From NCBI GenBank assembly GCA_024207135.1, contig CP042428.1, positions 2,046,001-2,110,000 of the forward strand: 64,000 nucleotides of DNA. Direction: 5' to 3'. Within the stretch, counting starts at the first letter, position 1, and each line of letters opens with the position of its first letter. This stretch comes from Arthrobacter sp. C2. GTDB taxonomy: Bacteria; Actinomycetota; Actinomycetes; Actinomycetales; Micrococcaceae. The notes under the pieces are model-generated. The model worked only from the letters and a program-made list of their open reading frames with translations, had not been told where the DNA came from and did not search any database. Of the stretch, positions 25,278 to 34,518 are shown piece by piece. The position numbers and the translations under genes are program-made.

Positions 25278-26318
25278 ATGAGCGCACCAGTACTCAGCCG
25301 TTCGGCCGCCGCGGAGCAGGATCCCGCGGTGGCCGTTCGGCGTTCCAAGAAGCCCTCCGAAACCACGTGGCTGGTCTCCGGCACCGTCCTGGTGGGGCTG
25401 CTCGCCGTCGTAAGCCTGTTCGTCGGGGTGTCCGACGTCAGCCTTCCGATGCTGCTGGCCGGCGACCCGGAGGCCTGGGACCTGCTGTGGATCTCCCGCG
25501 TGCCACGCACCCTGGCCGTGATCCTGGCCGGAACCGCGGTGGCCGTGGCGGGGCTGATCATGCAGCTGATGGTGCGCAACCGCTTCGTCGAACCCTCCAC
25601 CGTGGGCACCGTGGAGTCCGCGACCCTGGGCATCCTGGTCGTCACCGTGCTGGTCCCCGCTGCCCCGATCATGATGAAGATGGGTGTGGCCTCGGTGTTC
25701 GCGCTCGGTGGCACCGCCCTTTTCCTGGCGGTGCTGGGCAGGCTGCCGGCGCGCAACACGCTGCTGGTGCCGATCGTGGGCATCATGCTCGGCGGGGTCA
25801 TCGGCTCGGTCACCACCTTCTTCGCCTACAAGTACGACCTGCTCCAGACGCTGAGCAACTGGATGATCGGGGACTTCTCCGGGGTGCTGCGCGGGCGCTA
25901 CGAGCTGCTGTGGATCGTCGCCGCGCTCACGCTGGCCGGCTACCTGGCCGCGGACAGGTTCACCGTCGCGGGCCTGGGCGCCGACTTCACCACCAACCTG
26001 GGGATGAACCACAAGGCCATCATGCGCCTGGGCCTGGTGCTGGTGTCGCTGATTTCCGCCGTCGTGGTCACCACCGTCGGCGCCGTACCGTTCCTCGGGC
26101 TGATCGTGCCGAACATCGTCTCGTTGCTCTTCGGCGACAACCTGCGCCGGGCCGTCCCGTGGACCGCGCTCTTCGGCGCCGGCTTCGTGCTGGTCTGCGA
26201 CATCATCGGGCGCACCATCCGCTTCCCCTACGAGGTCCCCGTGGGCATGGTGATGAGCGTGCTCGGCGCCACCATCTTCCTGGCCCTGCTGCTGAGAACC
26301 AGGAAACGCAATGCCTAA
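25278..26318 (+). CDS. Siderophore ABC permease (YclN/CeuB type)
   Basis: This 346-residue FecCD-family permease has about nine to ten membrane helices, with the characteristic ILAGTAVAVAGLIMQLMVRNR segment spread over residues 75-96 and the ATPase-contact loop GADFTTNLGMNHK. It pairs with the next permease, whose start it overlaps by 8 bases. It follows the binding-protein gene by 27 bases, with a poor ribosome site, so coupled translation or a weak start is likely. Confidence 0.92.
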   Translation: MSAPVLSRSAAAEQDPAVAVRRSKKPSETTWLVSGTVLVGLLAVVSLFVGVSDVSLPMLLAGDPEAWDLLWISRVPRTLAVILAGTAVAVAGLIMQLMVRNRFVEPSTVGTVESATLGILVVTVLVPAAPIMMKMGVASVFALGGTALFLAVLGRLPARNTLLVPIVGIMLGGVIGSVTTFFAYKYDLLQTLSNWMIGDFSGVLRGRYELLWIVAALTLAGYLAADRFTVAGLGADFTTNLGMNHKAIMRLGLVLVSLISAVVVTTVGAVPFLGLIVPNIVSLLFGDNLRRAVPWTALFGAGFVLVCDIIGRTIRFPYEVPVGMVMSVLGATIFLALLLRTRKRNA

Positions 26319-27348
26319 GACACCCTCGCCGGCCCTCGCCGGGACCCGCCGGCCCCTGCCCCGGCGCAGCTTCTCCCCCGCCATGCTCTCGCCCAAGCGG
26401 ATCTCCCCGGCCGCGCTGATCACCGTGATGGCCGTGATCACCCTGGGCTGCATCGCCGCCTTCATGACGATCGAGCTGCGCGGAAACCTGTCCTACGCGC
26501 TGACCCGCCGCGGCATCCGCGTGGGCGCGATGCTGGTGGTCGCCGTCGCGGTGGGCCTGTCCACGCTGATGTTCCAGACCGTGACCGCCAACCGCATCCT
26601 GACCCCCTCGATCATGGGATTCGACGCGCTGTACATCCTGATCCAGACCGCGCTGGTGTTCATGCTGGGTTCCTCCACGCTGCTCACCGCCTCCCCCGCG
26701 CTGAAGTTCGGGGTCGAGGTGGGCCTGATGATCGTGTTCTCCGCGCTGCTCTACCGCTGGCTGTTCACCGGCGGCACCGGGTCGCTGCACCTGATGCTGC
26801 TGGTGGGCATCGTCATCGGCACGCTTTTCCGCGGGTTCTCCTCGCTGCTGCAGCGACTGATGGAACCGAGCGAATACATCGTGCTGCAGGACCTCTTCTT
26901 CGCCTCCTTCAACCAGGTCGAGCCGCTGCTGCTGGGGATCTCCGCGGTCATCGTGGCGCTGGTCGCGGCCGTGGTGTGGAAGCTGCGCAAGAGCTTCGAC
27001 GTGCTGGCCCTGGGCCGCGAAACGGCCATCAACCTGGGCGTGGACCACCAGCGCATCGTCACGCTGGTGCTGGTGCTCTGCTCGATCCTGGTCGCGATCT
27101 CCACCGCGCTGGTGGGTCCGGTGACCTTCTTCGGGTTGCTGGTGGTCTCGCTGGCGTACCAGATGGTGCGCAAGTTCTCCCACGCCGCCCTGATCCCCAT
27201 TGTCTGCCTGCTCGGGGCCATCACGCTGATCGGCGGCCAACTGCTGCTCGAGCGGGTCTTCGGCTTCGCCACCGCGCTGAGCGTGATCATCGAGTTCGCC
27301 GGCGGACTGCTGTTCCTCTACCTGCTCCTGAAGGGTTCCCTGAAGTGA
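26311..27348 (+). CDS. Siderophore ABC permease (YclO/CeuC type)
   Basis: This 345-residue FecCD-family permease forms the second half of the channel. The conserved motif VGLSTLMFQTVTANRILTPS (about 72-91) and the loop GRETAINLGVDHQ are present, with about nine membrane segments. A basic N-tail of some 30 residues precedes the first helix. The ATG at 26311 overlaps the upstream stop by 8 bases and the downstream ATPase start by 4. Confidence 0.92.
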   Translation: MPKTPSPALAGTRRPLPRRSFSPAMLSPKRISPAALITVMAVITLGCIAAFMTIELRGNLSYALTRRGIRVGAMLVVAVAVGLSTLMFQTVTANRILTPSIMGFDALYILIQTALVFMLGSSTLLTASPALKFGVEVGLMIVFSALLYRWLFTGGTGSLHLMLLVGIVIGTLFRGFSSLLQRLMEPSEYIVLQDLFFASFNQVEPLLLGISAVIVALVAAVVWKLRKSFDVLALGRETAINLGVDHQRIVTLVLVLCSILVAISTALVGPVTFFGLLVVSLAYQMVRKFSHAALIPIVCLLGAITLIGGQLLLERVFGFATALSVIIEFAGGLLFLYLLLKGSLK

Positions 27349-28103
27349 TCCGCATTGATTCGGTGACCAAGTCCTACTCCGGCAAGACAGTGGTGGACGC
27401 GGTGAGCACCACCATCCCCGCCGGTGGTGTCACCTCCATCATCGGGCCCAACGGCGCGGGCAAGTCCACGCTGCTGTCGCTGATTTCGCGGCTGATCCCG
27501 ATGGATTCCGGTGCGGTGTCGATTGCCGGGCTGGACATCGGGCGCACCCCCAGCAAGGACCTGGCCAAGTCGATGGCGATCTTGCGGCAGGAAAACCACA
27601 TCACCATGCGCCTGCGCGTGCGCGACCTGGTGGGCTTCGGGCGTTTCCCGCACTCCGGCGGGCACCCGACCACCGAGGACCTGGCGCACATCGAGGCCGC
27701 CATGGACCAGCTGGATTTGACCGAGATGGCCGACAGCTTCCTCGACGAGCTCTCCGGCGGCCAGCGCCAGCGCGCCTACATCGCGATGGTGCTGGCGCAG
27801 GACACCGACTACCTGCTGCTGGACGAGCCGCTGAACAACCTGGATATGAAGCACTCGGTGGAAATGATGCGGATGATCCGCAAGCTTGCCGACGACCTGG
27901 GCAAGACCGTGGTGATCGTCATCCACGACATCAACTTCGCATCCTGCTACTCGGACACCATCCTGGCCATGCGCCGCGGCGTGCTGGTGCACCAGGGAAC
28001 ACCGTCGAAGATCATGACCCAAGAGGTATTGCGCGACATCTACGACATCGACATCCGCATCGAGGAGATCGACGGCAACCGGATCGGCGTGTACTTCGCC
28101 TGA
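27345..28103 (+). CDS. Siderophore ABC transporter ATP-binding protein (YclP/CeuD type)
   Basis: This 252-residue ATPase drives the second ferric-siderophore importer. Walker A GPNGAGKST is at 34-42, signature LSGGQ at 136-140, Walker B LLLDEP at 157-162 and the H-loop at H194. The start is GTG at 27345, overlapping the permease stop (GTGA). Unlike the ATPase at 16678-18702 it has no reductase domain and normal length, so the two uptake systems in this window differ in how iron release is arranged. Confidence 0.94.
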   Translation: MIRIDSVTKSYSGKTVVDAVSTTIPAGGVTSIIGPNGAGKSTLLSLISRLIPMDSGAVSIAGLDIGRTPSKDLAKSMAILRQENHITMRLRVRDLVGFGRFPHSGGHPTTEDLAHIEAAMDQLDLTEMADSFLDELSGGQRQRAYIAMVLAQDTDYLLLDEPLNNLDMKHSVEMMRMIRKLADDLGKTVVIVIHDINFASCYSDTILAMRRGVLVHQGTPSKIMTQEVLRDIYDIDIRIEEIDGNRIGVYFA

Positions 28104-28327
28104 GGTTCGTGGCGCGGCCCGGCGGCGGCCATGCTGATGCAAAACAATTCATCGTCGTGCATGTTTCGGGGCGTTGATTCCGGATGCCGGGGTAAGTTTT
28201 GCCACAGTGCGCCCCGCGTCGGTGATGCACAACTTCATGCTTGACCTGTAGTTTCATGAGCATTCCGTGGGCTTCCCGCGGCTGCCGCAGCGCGCGGCAG
28301 ACCGCCAATAAATGCAAAGATTTATGC

Positions 28328-29791
28328 ATGACCACGCAAAACATTGCAGCGGGCACATCCAAGCCCACGCTGCGCCAACAACTGGGCGCACGCAAGCCCA
28401 TCGAGGCATTCATGGCCGAGGCCGGCAACGGCACCGGCGGCCCCAAGCTGCGCCGCACCCTCGGGCTGCTGCACCTGACCATGATCAGCGTCGGGGCCAC
28501 GCTGGGCACCGGCATCTTCGTCGTGCTCTCCTCCTCGGTGCCGATGGCCGGGCCCGCGGTCTGGATCTCCTTCGCCATCGCCGGGCTTGCCGCCCTTTTT
28601 GCCGCGCTGTCCTACGCGGAAATGGCCGGCGCGGTCCCGGTTTCCGGGTCGAGCTACACCTACACATACGCGACCATGGGCGAGGGCCTGGCCTGGATCT
28701 GCGGCTGGTGCTTGGTGCTCGAGTACGCGGTCTCCGTCGCGGCGATCGCGGTGGGAGCCGGCGAATACCTCAACGAGATGGCCCGCTCGCTGGGCATCGG
28801 CCTGCCCGCGGCGCTGACCAATCCCCCGGGCACCGACGGAGGGGTGTTCAACATCCCTGCCCTGCTGATCGTCCTGTTTGCCACGGTGCTGCTGGTGCGC
28901 GGCACCCGCGAATCGACCGTGGTCAACACCGTGCTGGTGTTCATCAAGATCGCCGTGCTCATCTTCTTCATCGTGATCGCCTTCAGCGCGTTCACCTCCG
29001 GGAACTTCGACCCGTTGCTGCCCATGGGCACCGCCGGGGTCTCCGCGGCGGCCGCCCGCCTGTTCTTCTCCTACATCGGCTTCGACGCCGCCTCCACCGC
29101 CGGCGAGGAAGCAAGGAACCCGCAACGGGACCTGCCCCGTGCCATCGTGCTGTCGATGGTCATCATCACCTCCCTGTACATCCTGGTGGCGATCTCCGCG
29201 ATCGGTGCCCGCCAGTGGACCTGGTTCGAGGGCAAGAGCGCCGCGCTGGTCCAGCTGCTCGAGGAGGTCACCGGGCAGGGCTGGGTGGCGCTGCTTTTCG
29301 CCGCCGGCGCGGTGCTGGCCATCGTCTCCATCGTGATCACCGTGCTCTACGGGCAGACCCGGATCCTGGTGGCGATGAGCCGCGACGGCATGGTGCCGAA
29401 GGTCTTCGGGCGGATCTCCCCGCGCAACGGCGCACCGGTGGCCGGCACCTGGATCACCGGCGGAGCCGTGGCCCTGGTCGCGGGCCTGGTGCCGCTGGGC
29501 CAGCTGGCCGACGCGACCTCCATCGGCACGCTCTTCGCGTTCTCGCTGGTGTCCCTTGCAGTGATCATCCTGCGCCGCACCCAGCCGGAACTGCCGCGCA
29601 CCTTCAAGGTGCCGCTCTACCCGCTGACCCCGATCCTGGCGATCCTGTTCTGCGGGTACCTGATGGCCAACCTCGGGGTGATGACCTGGGTGGTCTTCGG
29701 GGTGTGGATGGTCGTTGGCGCGTTCATCTACCTGGGCTACGGGCGAAGGCACTCGAAGCTTGCCGCCGGCTGGGACGGCCTCCGGAAGTAG
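28328..29791 (+). CDS. Cationic amino acid transporter-type permease (APC superfamily)
   Basis: This 487-residue membrane protein has about twelve helices and the APC landmarks: GATLGTGIFVVLSS near helix 1, SYAEMAGAVPVSGSSYTYTY, and FFSYIGFDAASTAGEEARNP in helix 6, which is typical of the CAT/YfnA group of proton-driven amino acid transporters. The ATG at 28328 is chosen over upstream ones because it gives the usual 45-residue cytosolic N-tail. A strong terminator follows. The substrate cannot be fixed from sequence. Confidence 0.92.
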   Translation: MTTQNIAAGTSKPTLRQQLGARKPIEAFMAEAGNGTGGPKLRRTLGLLHLTMISVGATLGTGIFVVLSSSVPMAGPAVWISFAIAGLAALFAALSYAEMAGAVPVSGSSYTYTYATMGEGLAWICGWCLVLEYAVSVAAIAVGAGEYLNEMARSLGIGLPAALTNPPGTDGGVFNIPALLIVLFATVLLVRGTRESTVVNTVLVFIKIAVLIFFIVIAFSAFTSGNFDPLLPMGTAGVSAAAARLFFSYIGFDAASTAGEEARNPQRDLPRAIVLSMVIITSLYILVAISAIGARQWTWFEGKSAALVQLLEEVTGQGWVALLFAAGAVLAIVSIVITVLYGQTRILVAMSRDGMVPKVFGRISPRNGAPVAGTWITGGAVALVAGLVPLGQLADATSIGTLFAFSLVSLAVIILRRTQPELPRTFKVPLYPLTPILAILFCGYLMANLGVMTWVVFGVWMVVGAFIYLGYGRRHSKLAAGWDGLRK

Positions 29792-29812
29792 GCGCCGCGC
29801 CAACGCCGCGCG

Positions 29813-29861
29813 CGCCGCTGCCCGGGCACCGATGGTTGGTGCCCGGGCAGCGGCGTTTCTT
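29813..29861 (+). terminator. Rho-independent terminator after the amino acid permease
   Basis: Perfect 18-bp arms 29813-29830 and 29838-29855 enclose a 7-base loop, followed by TTTCTT. It lies 22 bases after the stop. Confidence 0.9.
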
Positions 29862-29878
29862 GTGGGGTCTTGCCGCGA

Positions 29879-31207
29879 CTAGCCGGATTTGCCCAGCTTC
29901 AGCACACCGCCGGTGGCCGTCAGGGCCACGGTCCCGCGCACCGCCAGCACCCCGGCCAGCAGCGTCAGCAGGATGATGCCCACCGAGACCGGGGCGACGA
30001 TGACGGCGATCCCGGCCAGCGGGAAGACCAGCACGCCGCTGACGAGCACCGCGCCCGCGCCGACCCCGATGACCGGGGCCATGACGGAGCCGACGCGCGC
30101 CTTTTCCATGGTGTCCCGCTCCATGCCCAGCCGGTGCAGGCCGGAGTACAGGTCGGCCCGATCCAGGGTGGCAGCGGCCTGGGTGATGGCCGTGGAGCAG
30201 GCCACCGAGATGAACGAGGCGACCAGGGTGATCAGCACGCCGGTCATCACGTCGGCGGCCAGCAACGCGTCCGGGCTGCCGGGGTCGGACTCGGTACCCG
30301 CCGTGTTCATCAGCGCGGCGCCGCTGCCGCCGACCACCGCGACGAAGCTGCTCATCGCGATGCCGGAGACCTGCCGCCAGGCCTGCGCCGGGTTTTCCAG
30401 GATCATCCGGGCGGCCAGCAGGTCGGCCGGGGCTTCGGCCTTCTTGAGCTTGGCGTTGCCGATGACCCGCACGGCCCACGGGCCCACCAGGTTCAACGCG
30501 CCCAGGCCCAGAGCGAACCCTCCGAGCAGCACGGCAATGATGATGGCCATGGACTGGAAGGCCGAGAGCATCGAGAACGCCAGGGAAACCACCAGGATCA
30601 GTGCCGCAACGACCACCGCACGGATCCAGCGCGGCTTCGGGGTGGTGGTGCGGTTGCGCACGCCCAGCGGGGAGACGATGACCTTGCGCAGGCCCACGGC
30701 CGCCGAGATCGCGGCGATGAGCGCCACGGCCGCCACCACCAGGGCGACGATGCCCGGTTCCAGCCACATCGCCGAACCGATGGCCGAGCCCTGGAAGTGC
30801 ACCAGGCCGACCGCCGGAGCGGCAGCGGCGTAGAGCAGCACCCCACCCACTGCCCCGGCCAGGGCGGTGGCGCTGGATTCGATGATGGTGATGCCCACAA
30901 CCAGCGACGGGGTGCCTCCGAGCAGGCGGACGGTGGACAGCCGGGTGTCCTGGCTGCGGGCCGAGAGCCGGGCGGCGGCCGCGCCGAGCACCGCCAGCGG
31001 AACCAGCAGCAGCACCACCGCGAGCCCGGCCAGCGTCAGGTACATGCCGGTCAACTCGTCTTGCACGCGGGTGAAGGACAAGGCGCCGGCGGTGACGGTG
31101 AGCACCAGCGCGGAGACCAGGGCGTAGGCCCCCATGGTCAGCAACAGCGGGGCGCGGCGCCCGTGGCCGGGCCGGCCCAGCATCCAGGCCAGGGTCAGCG
31201 CGCGCAT
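29879..31207 (-). CDS. FtsX-like ABC permease
   Basis: This 442-residue membrane protein has two FtsX-like halves, each with about three to four helices (GAYALVSALVLTVTAGAL; LAVVLLLVPLAVLG; then ALILVVSLAFSML and further C-terminal helices). There is no large extracellular MacB-type domain of the classic kind. With the LolD-type ATPase whose stop overlaps its ATG by one base (TGATG), it forms an exporter or peptide/antibiotic-resistance ABC system. The ORF is open further upstream, but the ATG at 31207 has the overlap expected of coupling. Confidence 0.88.
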   Translation of the reverse strand: MRALTLAWMLGRPGHGRRAPLLLTMGAYALVSALVLTVTAGALSFTRVQDELTGMYLTLAGLAVVLLLVPLAVLGAAAARLSARSQDTRLSTVRLLGGTPSLVVGITIIESSATALAGAVGGVLLYAAAAPAVGLVHFQGSAIGSAMWLEPGIVALVVAAVALIAAISAAVGLRKVIVSPLGVRNRTTTPKPRWIRAVVVAALILVVSLAFSMLSAFQSMAIIIAVLLGGFALGLGALNLVGPWAVRVIGNAKLKKAEAPADLLAARMILENPAQAWRQVSGIAMSSFVAVVGGSGAALMNTAGTESDPGSPDALLAADVMTGVLITLVASFISVACSTAITQAAATLDRADLYSGLHRLGMERDTMEKARVGSVMAPVIGVGAGAVLVSGVLVFPLAGIAVIVAPVSVGIILLTLLAGVLAVRGTVALTATGGVLKLGKSG

Positions 31208-32001
31208 CACTTCATCGTTCCCGGGGTTGCGGTCCGCGGGCTTCCGGCGGCAGGGGCCGCGGCGTGCTCGGCGAGGATGCGTCCGTCGCGCAGCCGGATG
31301 GTCCGGTCGCAGCGTGCCGCGACCTCGGCATCGTGGGTCACCATGACCAGGGTGTTCCCGCGTCCGACGGTGGAATCCATGAGGATCGACAGCACCTCGG
31401 CCCCGGTGCCCGAGTCCAGGGCGCCGGTCGGTTCGTCGGCAAAGGTCACCTGGGCACCGGACACCTGGGCGCGGGCGATGGCCACGCGTTGGGCCTGGCC
31501 TCCGGAAAGTTGGCCGATGCGGCGTTCCTCCATCCCGCCCAGACCCAGTGCACGCAGCCATTCGGTGGCCCGGGGCAGCGCCGCGGCGCGCGGGGTCCCG
31601 TTGATCATCAGCGCCATCGCCACGTTCTCCACGGCGGTGAGTTCCGGGATCAGCAGTCCGGACTGGAAGACGAAGCCGAAGGCCCCGCGGCGCAGCGCGG
31701 AGCGTTCGGACTCTCCCAGCGCGGTGATTTCACGCGGTGCCCCCTGGGCCGGGGCGAAGAGCACCGAGCCGGAGTCCGGACGTTCGATGCCGGCCAGGGT
31801 GTGCAACAGGGTGGACTTGCCGGAGCCCGAGGGACCCATGATGGCCACCGACTCGCCGGCGCGGATGTCCAGGTCCACGCCGTCCAGTGCCAAGGTAGAT
31901 CCATAGGCGCGGCGCAGGGCCCGGGCGGAAAGCACCGGGGTGGTGGATGGGGGTGCCGCCGTGGCTGCGGCGGTCTCGGGTGCGGGGTTTGCTTCGATCA
32001 T
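31207..32001 (-). CDS. LolD/MacB-type ABC ATP-binding protein
   Basis: This 264-residue ATPase has Walker A GPSGSGKST at about 55-63, the Q-loop FVFQSGLLIPELTAVENVA, signature LSGGQAQRV, Walker B VTFADEPTGALDSG and the H-loop VTHD, the profile of LolD/MacB/BceA ATPases that power FtsX-like permeases. A 25-residue Ala/Thr/Pro-rich N-tail precedes the domain. The permease gene overlaps its stop codon. An inverted repeat at 32068-32085 may be its operator. Confidence 0.93.
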   Translation of the reverse strand: MIEANPAPETAAATAAPPSTTPVLSARALRRAYGSTLALDGVDLDIRAGESVAIMGPSGSGKSTLLHTLAGIERPDSGSVLFAPAQGAPREITALGESERSALRRGAFGFVFQSGLLIPELTAVENVAMALMINGTPRAAALPRATEWLRALGLGGMEERRIGQLSGGQAQRVAIARAQVSGAQVTFADEPTGALDSGTGAEVLSILMDSTVGRGNTLVMVTHDAEVAARCDRTIRLRDGRILAEHAAAPAAGSPRTATPGTMK

Positions 32002-32067
32002 GCCACCAGCATTTCAAATCCGCACCGCCGCGGCATCGGAGCAGGTGATGAACTGTTTGCGGCCCGT

Positions 32068-32085
32068 CTCCACCCCAGGGTGGAG
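32068..32085. promoter_or_regulatory. Palindrome upstream of the LolD-type ATPase gene
   Basis: CTCCACCCCAGGGTGGAG is an 8+2+8 inverted repeat, 67 bases upstream of the ATPase start and in its probable promoter region. The tight spacing is more like a protein-binding site than a terminator. The rest of the 276-base gap to 32277 shows no gene. Confidence 0.4.
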
Positions 32086-32277
32086 TTCATCGTCAGCCCT
32101 GCGGTGGCCCCTATCTTGTGATTTGTCCTCAATCGACTGAACCACTTCGCTTGAACCAGACGGTTTCAGCTACCTTTTCTGTCGATCAGGACCGGCAAAA
32201 ATTGAACAAGCCACCTCTGATGTTGCTATCAGGCCTCCAACAACACCACGCCGGGTACAGACCCGCGAACGCCAGCG

Positions 32278-33792
32278 TCAACGCGAATCTAGCATTTCAC
32301 GAATATGGGACCCGGTCATTCTCAGGTATGTGGAAACGTCTTTGGTGGAACCAAGCTTTAGGGGCTCCCCACAATTGCGATGTTCCCAAACATAGGCTTC
32401 GGGCAACGTTGGATCATCGTAAATCTCAGCTTTGATCAGCAGTGCGGCTTCTTCGTCCCGGCCCAGAACATGCAGGGCCAGAAGATGGTTTGCCGTCAGC
32501 AGCTGGTTTTCGTTGCTACGGAATGCAGCCGCGATCCCGAAGGACCTCAAAGCGGCTGACGGATCAAAAGCCAACTGGCAGAAACCCAGATTGTTCCAGG
32601 AGTCAGCGTTTGCGGGTTGCAGTTCCGTGATTCCGGAAAACAGGTCGGCTGCTGCGCGAGGATTTCCTTCTCGAAGATACTGCACTGCGATTCCGATTGC
32701 GTTGGAAAATCCAACACTTTCGGCCATCCGTCCGTGGTCTCCCATCGTTCGAGCCATGCTGGCAGAGGCTATCTGTTCGGAATCAATGGCGCGCTCATTG
32801 AGGAAGTGACGGGGCAGTCCATGGCTTTCTTGAAATTTTTGCCAGTTCCATTCCAATGCGTAGGAGGTGGTTTGCCAATCTTCGAGTCGGGTTTGGGTAT
32901 GTCTATCCCAAAACCAACTCCCGAGCTTGTCCGAGTACCCGACTTTTGCCAGCGAGCGGAAGAGGTCGACTGACGGAATTCGATTCCTGACGGATTGGAA
33001 AACGCCTTCACGTAGCAGCCCGCCGAACCAGTTGCTCAAAGGGTAAACGACTGCGGGGCTGAATACATGCCGCAATTCTTCGTCGTGCTGTATCCGCTGA
33101 ATCACGACTTCACTGTTTACAAGCCCTCGGATCCAATTTGGCAGGGCCAGTGCTTTGCTCTGAACGGCGCGGTCGTGGTCGTTTGTGAGCTGCATCCGGA
33201 CCCCATCCAACACTGGCTGCCACGACTCTGCCAAAGTGGATGTTGAGTCCTGGTTGGATCGAATGAGCCCAAGGGTTTCCATTCGTGGGCGCGAGATAAG
33301 GGATACAACAGAGCGAGCGAGCGTCAGCGCCAAGCCCGCGCCGGCAGCCTGCCTCACCGGGAATTTTCGTTTTTCCAGCTCTTCCCAGAAATATCCGAGG
33401 TCACTTTCGGCTTGTTCATTCTGGCCCAAAACGGCAGCCGTAATTCGAGCCTGAACACCGAGCAACAACGTCGTCGTGGATTGCTCTGACGGTTCGAGGT
33501 GCCGATCCTGCAGATAGGTCCGGTTAGCATCGAAGACTTGGTAACCGGCCGTAGCCGCCAGAGGGATCGCGCGACCCGTGAGTCTCAAGCCACCAAAGTC
33601 GTGACTCTCCACCGGACGATCACGGTACCCAAGCTGTTCGGCAATCGCCCGACACTCCTCGTCACAGGTCGGGGTACCACCTTCGACCCTATAAAACGGA
33701 CATGAGGCTGTGAGCTTTGGCCGGGTACAGGAATCGGCAAAGGCGATAATTGCATGACCGATAAACCGTTCGGACTGCGCTTCAAAATCCAC
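32278..33792 (-). CDS. Unrecognised protein with an N-terminal Cys cluster and C-terminal TPR-like repeats
   Basis: This 504-residue soluble protein is one I do not recognise. The N-terminal 50 residues hold four cysteines (C22, C31, C43, C47) in the pattern CTRPKLTASC and CDEEC, which could bind zinc. The middle (about 60-380) is helical without a known motif. Residues from about 375 to 470 look like tetratricopeptide repeats, e.g. IGIAVQYLREGNPRAAADLF followed by ELQPANADSWNNLGFCQLAF. TPR proteins usually act as scaffolds or sensors. The start is GTG at 33792 with GAGGGGG 8 bases upstream. Codon use is far less G/C-rich than in all neighbours, and a toxin-antitoxin pair lies just upstream, so it is probably acquired DNA. 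Confidence 0.75.
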   Translation of the reverse strand: MDFEAQSERFIGHAIIAFADSCTRPKLTASCPFYRVEGGTPTCDEECRAIAEQLGYRDRPVESHDFGGLRLTGRAIPLAATAGYQVFDANRTYLQDRHLEPSEQSTTTLLLGVQARITAAVLGQNEQAESDLGYFWEELEKRKFPVRQAAGAGLALTLARSVVSLISRPRMETLGLIRSNQDSTSTLAESWQPVLDGVRMQLTNDHDRAVQSKALALPNWIRGLVNSEVVIQRIQHDEELRHVFSPAVVYPLSNWFGGLLREGVFQSVRNRIPSVDLFRSLAKVGYSDKLGSWFWDRHTQTRLEDWQTTSYALEWNWQKFQESHGLPRHFLNERAIDSEQIASASMARTMGDHGRMAESVGFSNAIGIAVQYLREGNPRAAADLFSGITELQPANADSWNNLGFCQLAFDPSAALRSFGIAAAFRSNENQLLTANHLLALHVLGRDEEAALLIKAEIYDDPTLPEAYVWEHRNCGEPLKLGSTKDVSTYLRMTGSHIREMLDSR

Positions 33793-33859
33793 AGTTCGTT
33801 CCCCCTCAGTAACGTCATCCGAGCATATCGCTGGAGTCTGTTTTATTACAGGGTGAAGG

Positions 33860-34156
33860 TTATGGGTGTGGTGTTATCGTGACGATGGTGATCATGCCTG
33901 GCTCTGGACCATACTGCCAATAAATTCTCCACGCCGATGGCGTGTTGTTTTCAACGTAGGAATCCCAGACATCGGTATCTCCCGGCCCCTGTGCTGAGTG
34001 GTACTTGTGCGACCTCAAACCCGGATACTTCGGATCTTCCTGCAACCTGCCAAGAGCCCTTCGAACCTTTTTCAGCCTTTCGGCCGAATGCCCACTCTTA
34101 CTAAGCCCTTGAAGATCCTTCTGAGCCTGTTTTGTAAAGCGCAACATGAACGCCAT
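33860..34156 (-). CDS. RelE/ParE-family toxin
   Basis: This 98-residue basic protein has the RelE/ParE pattern: FTKQAQKDLQGL near the N-terminus, a helical pair rich in Arg/Lys (LKKVRRALGRLQEDP), and the C-terminal strands with AWRIYWQYG and IVTITPHP. RelE-type members cleave ribosome-bound mRNA, ParE-type members poison gyrase; which applies here cannot be told. The ATG overlaps the antitoxin stop by one base (TAATG). The GC content is low for the window. Confidence 0.82.
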   Translation of the reverse strand: MAFMLRFTKQAQKDLQGLSKSGHSAERLKKVRRALGRLQEDPKYPGLRSHKYHSAQGPGDTDVWDSYVENNTPSAWRIYWQYGPEPGMITIVTITPHP

Positions 34157-34446
34157 TAAGCGTCGTCATCTGCGTCGATGAACTGTGTGAAGTCGCCGAG
34201 GTCATCGGTCTCGCCAGCAGCGGCTTCCAGGAGTCCGCGGCTGAGGGCCTCGCGAACCTGCGCATTTTCCCAGATCAGCAGTTCCCGGAGGGGCACGGAA
34301 GCCAACGGCGTCAACAGTATTTCTCCATCTTCGTTGACAGCCACTGCGTATTTGTCGTCGTGGCGTACGCCAACCTTGCCGAAGGCCATGCGTGAGCGCC
34401 CATCAGCGATCACTTCTCCTGCTGGCACAAAGCCGCGCTCGTCCAT
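34156..34446 (-). CDS. Antitoxin partner of the RelE/ParE-like toxin
   Basis: This 96-residue protein has a small N-terminal beta-rich part (GKVGVRHDDKYAVAVNEDGE), a helix with LLIWENAQVREALSRGL, and a very acidic tail (FTQFIDADDDA), as expected of an antitoxin that neutralises a basic toxin. The gene order antitoxin-toxin with a one-base overlap supports the assignment. The ATG at 34446 has GGAG 9 bases upstream; the frame is open for 37 codons further up, but that part covers two palindromes and has no better start. I do not recognise the DNA-binding family. Confidence 0.72.
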   Translation of the reverse strand: MDERGFVPAGEVIADGRSRMAFGKVGVRHDDKYAVAVNEDGEILLTPLASVPLRELLIWENAQVREALSRGLLEAAAGETDDLGDFTQFIDADDDA

Positions 34447-34496
34447 GCTCTTGGTCTCCGTCGTGGTTGAAACTGCGTTGATACCATTACAACACG

Positions 34497-34513
34497 TGTG
34501 GGTAATGCCCACA
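34497..34513. promoter_or_regulatory. Inverted repeat upstream of the toxin-antitoxin pair, site 1
   Basis: TGTGGG-TAATG-CCCACA is a perfect 6-bp inverted repeat 51 bases upstream of the antitoxin ATG. Antitoxins commonly bind such sites to repress their own operon. Confidence 0.45.
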
Positions 34514-34518
34514 AGCCC

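Noticed and set aside
24237-26465. Minus-strand open frame of about 740 codons opposite the siderophore operon
   Set aside because: It mirrors the binding-protein and permease genes; its His/Gln/Gly repeats are typical of antisense high-GC frames.
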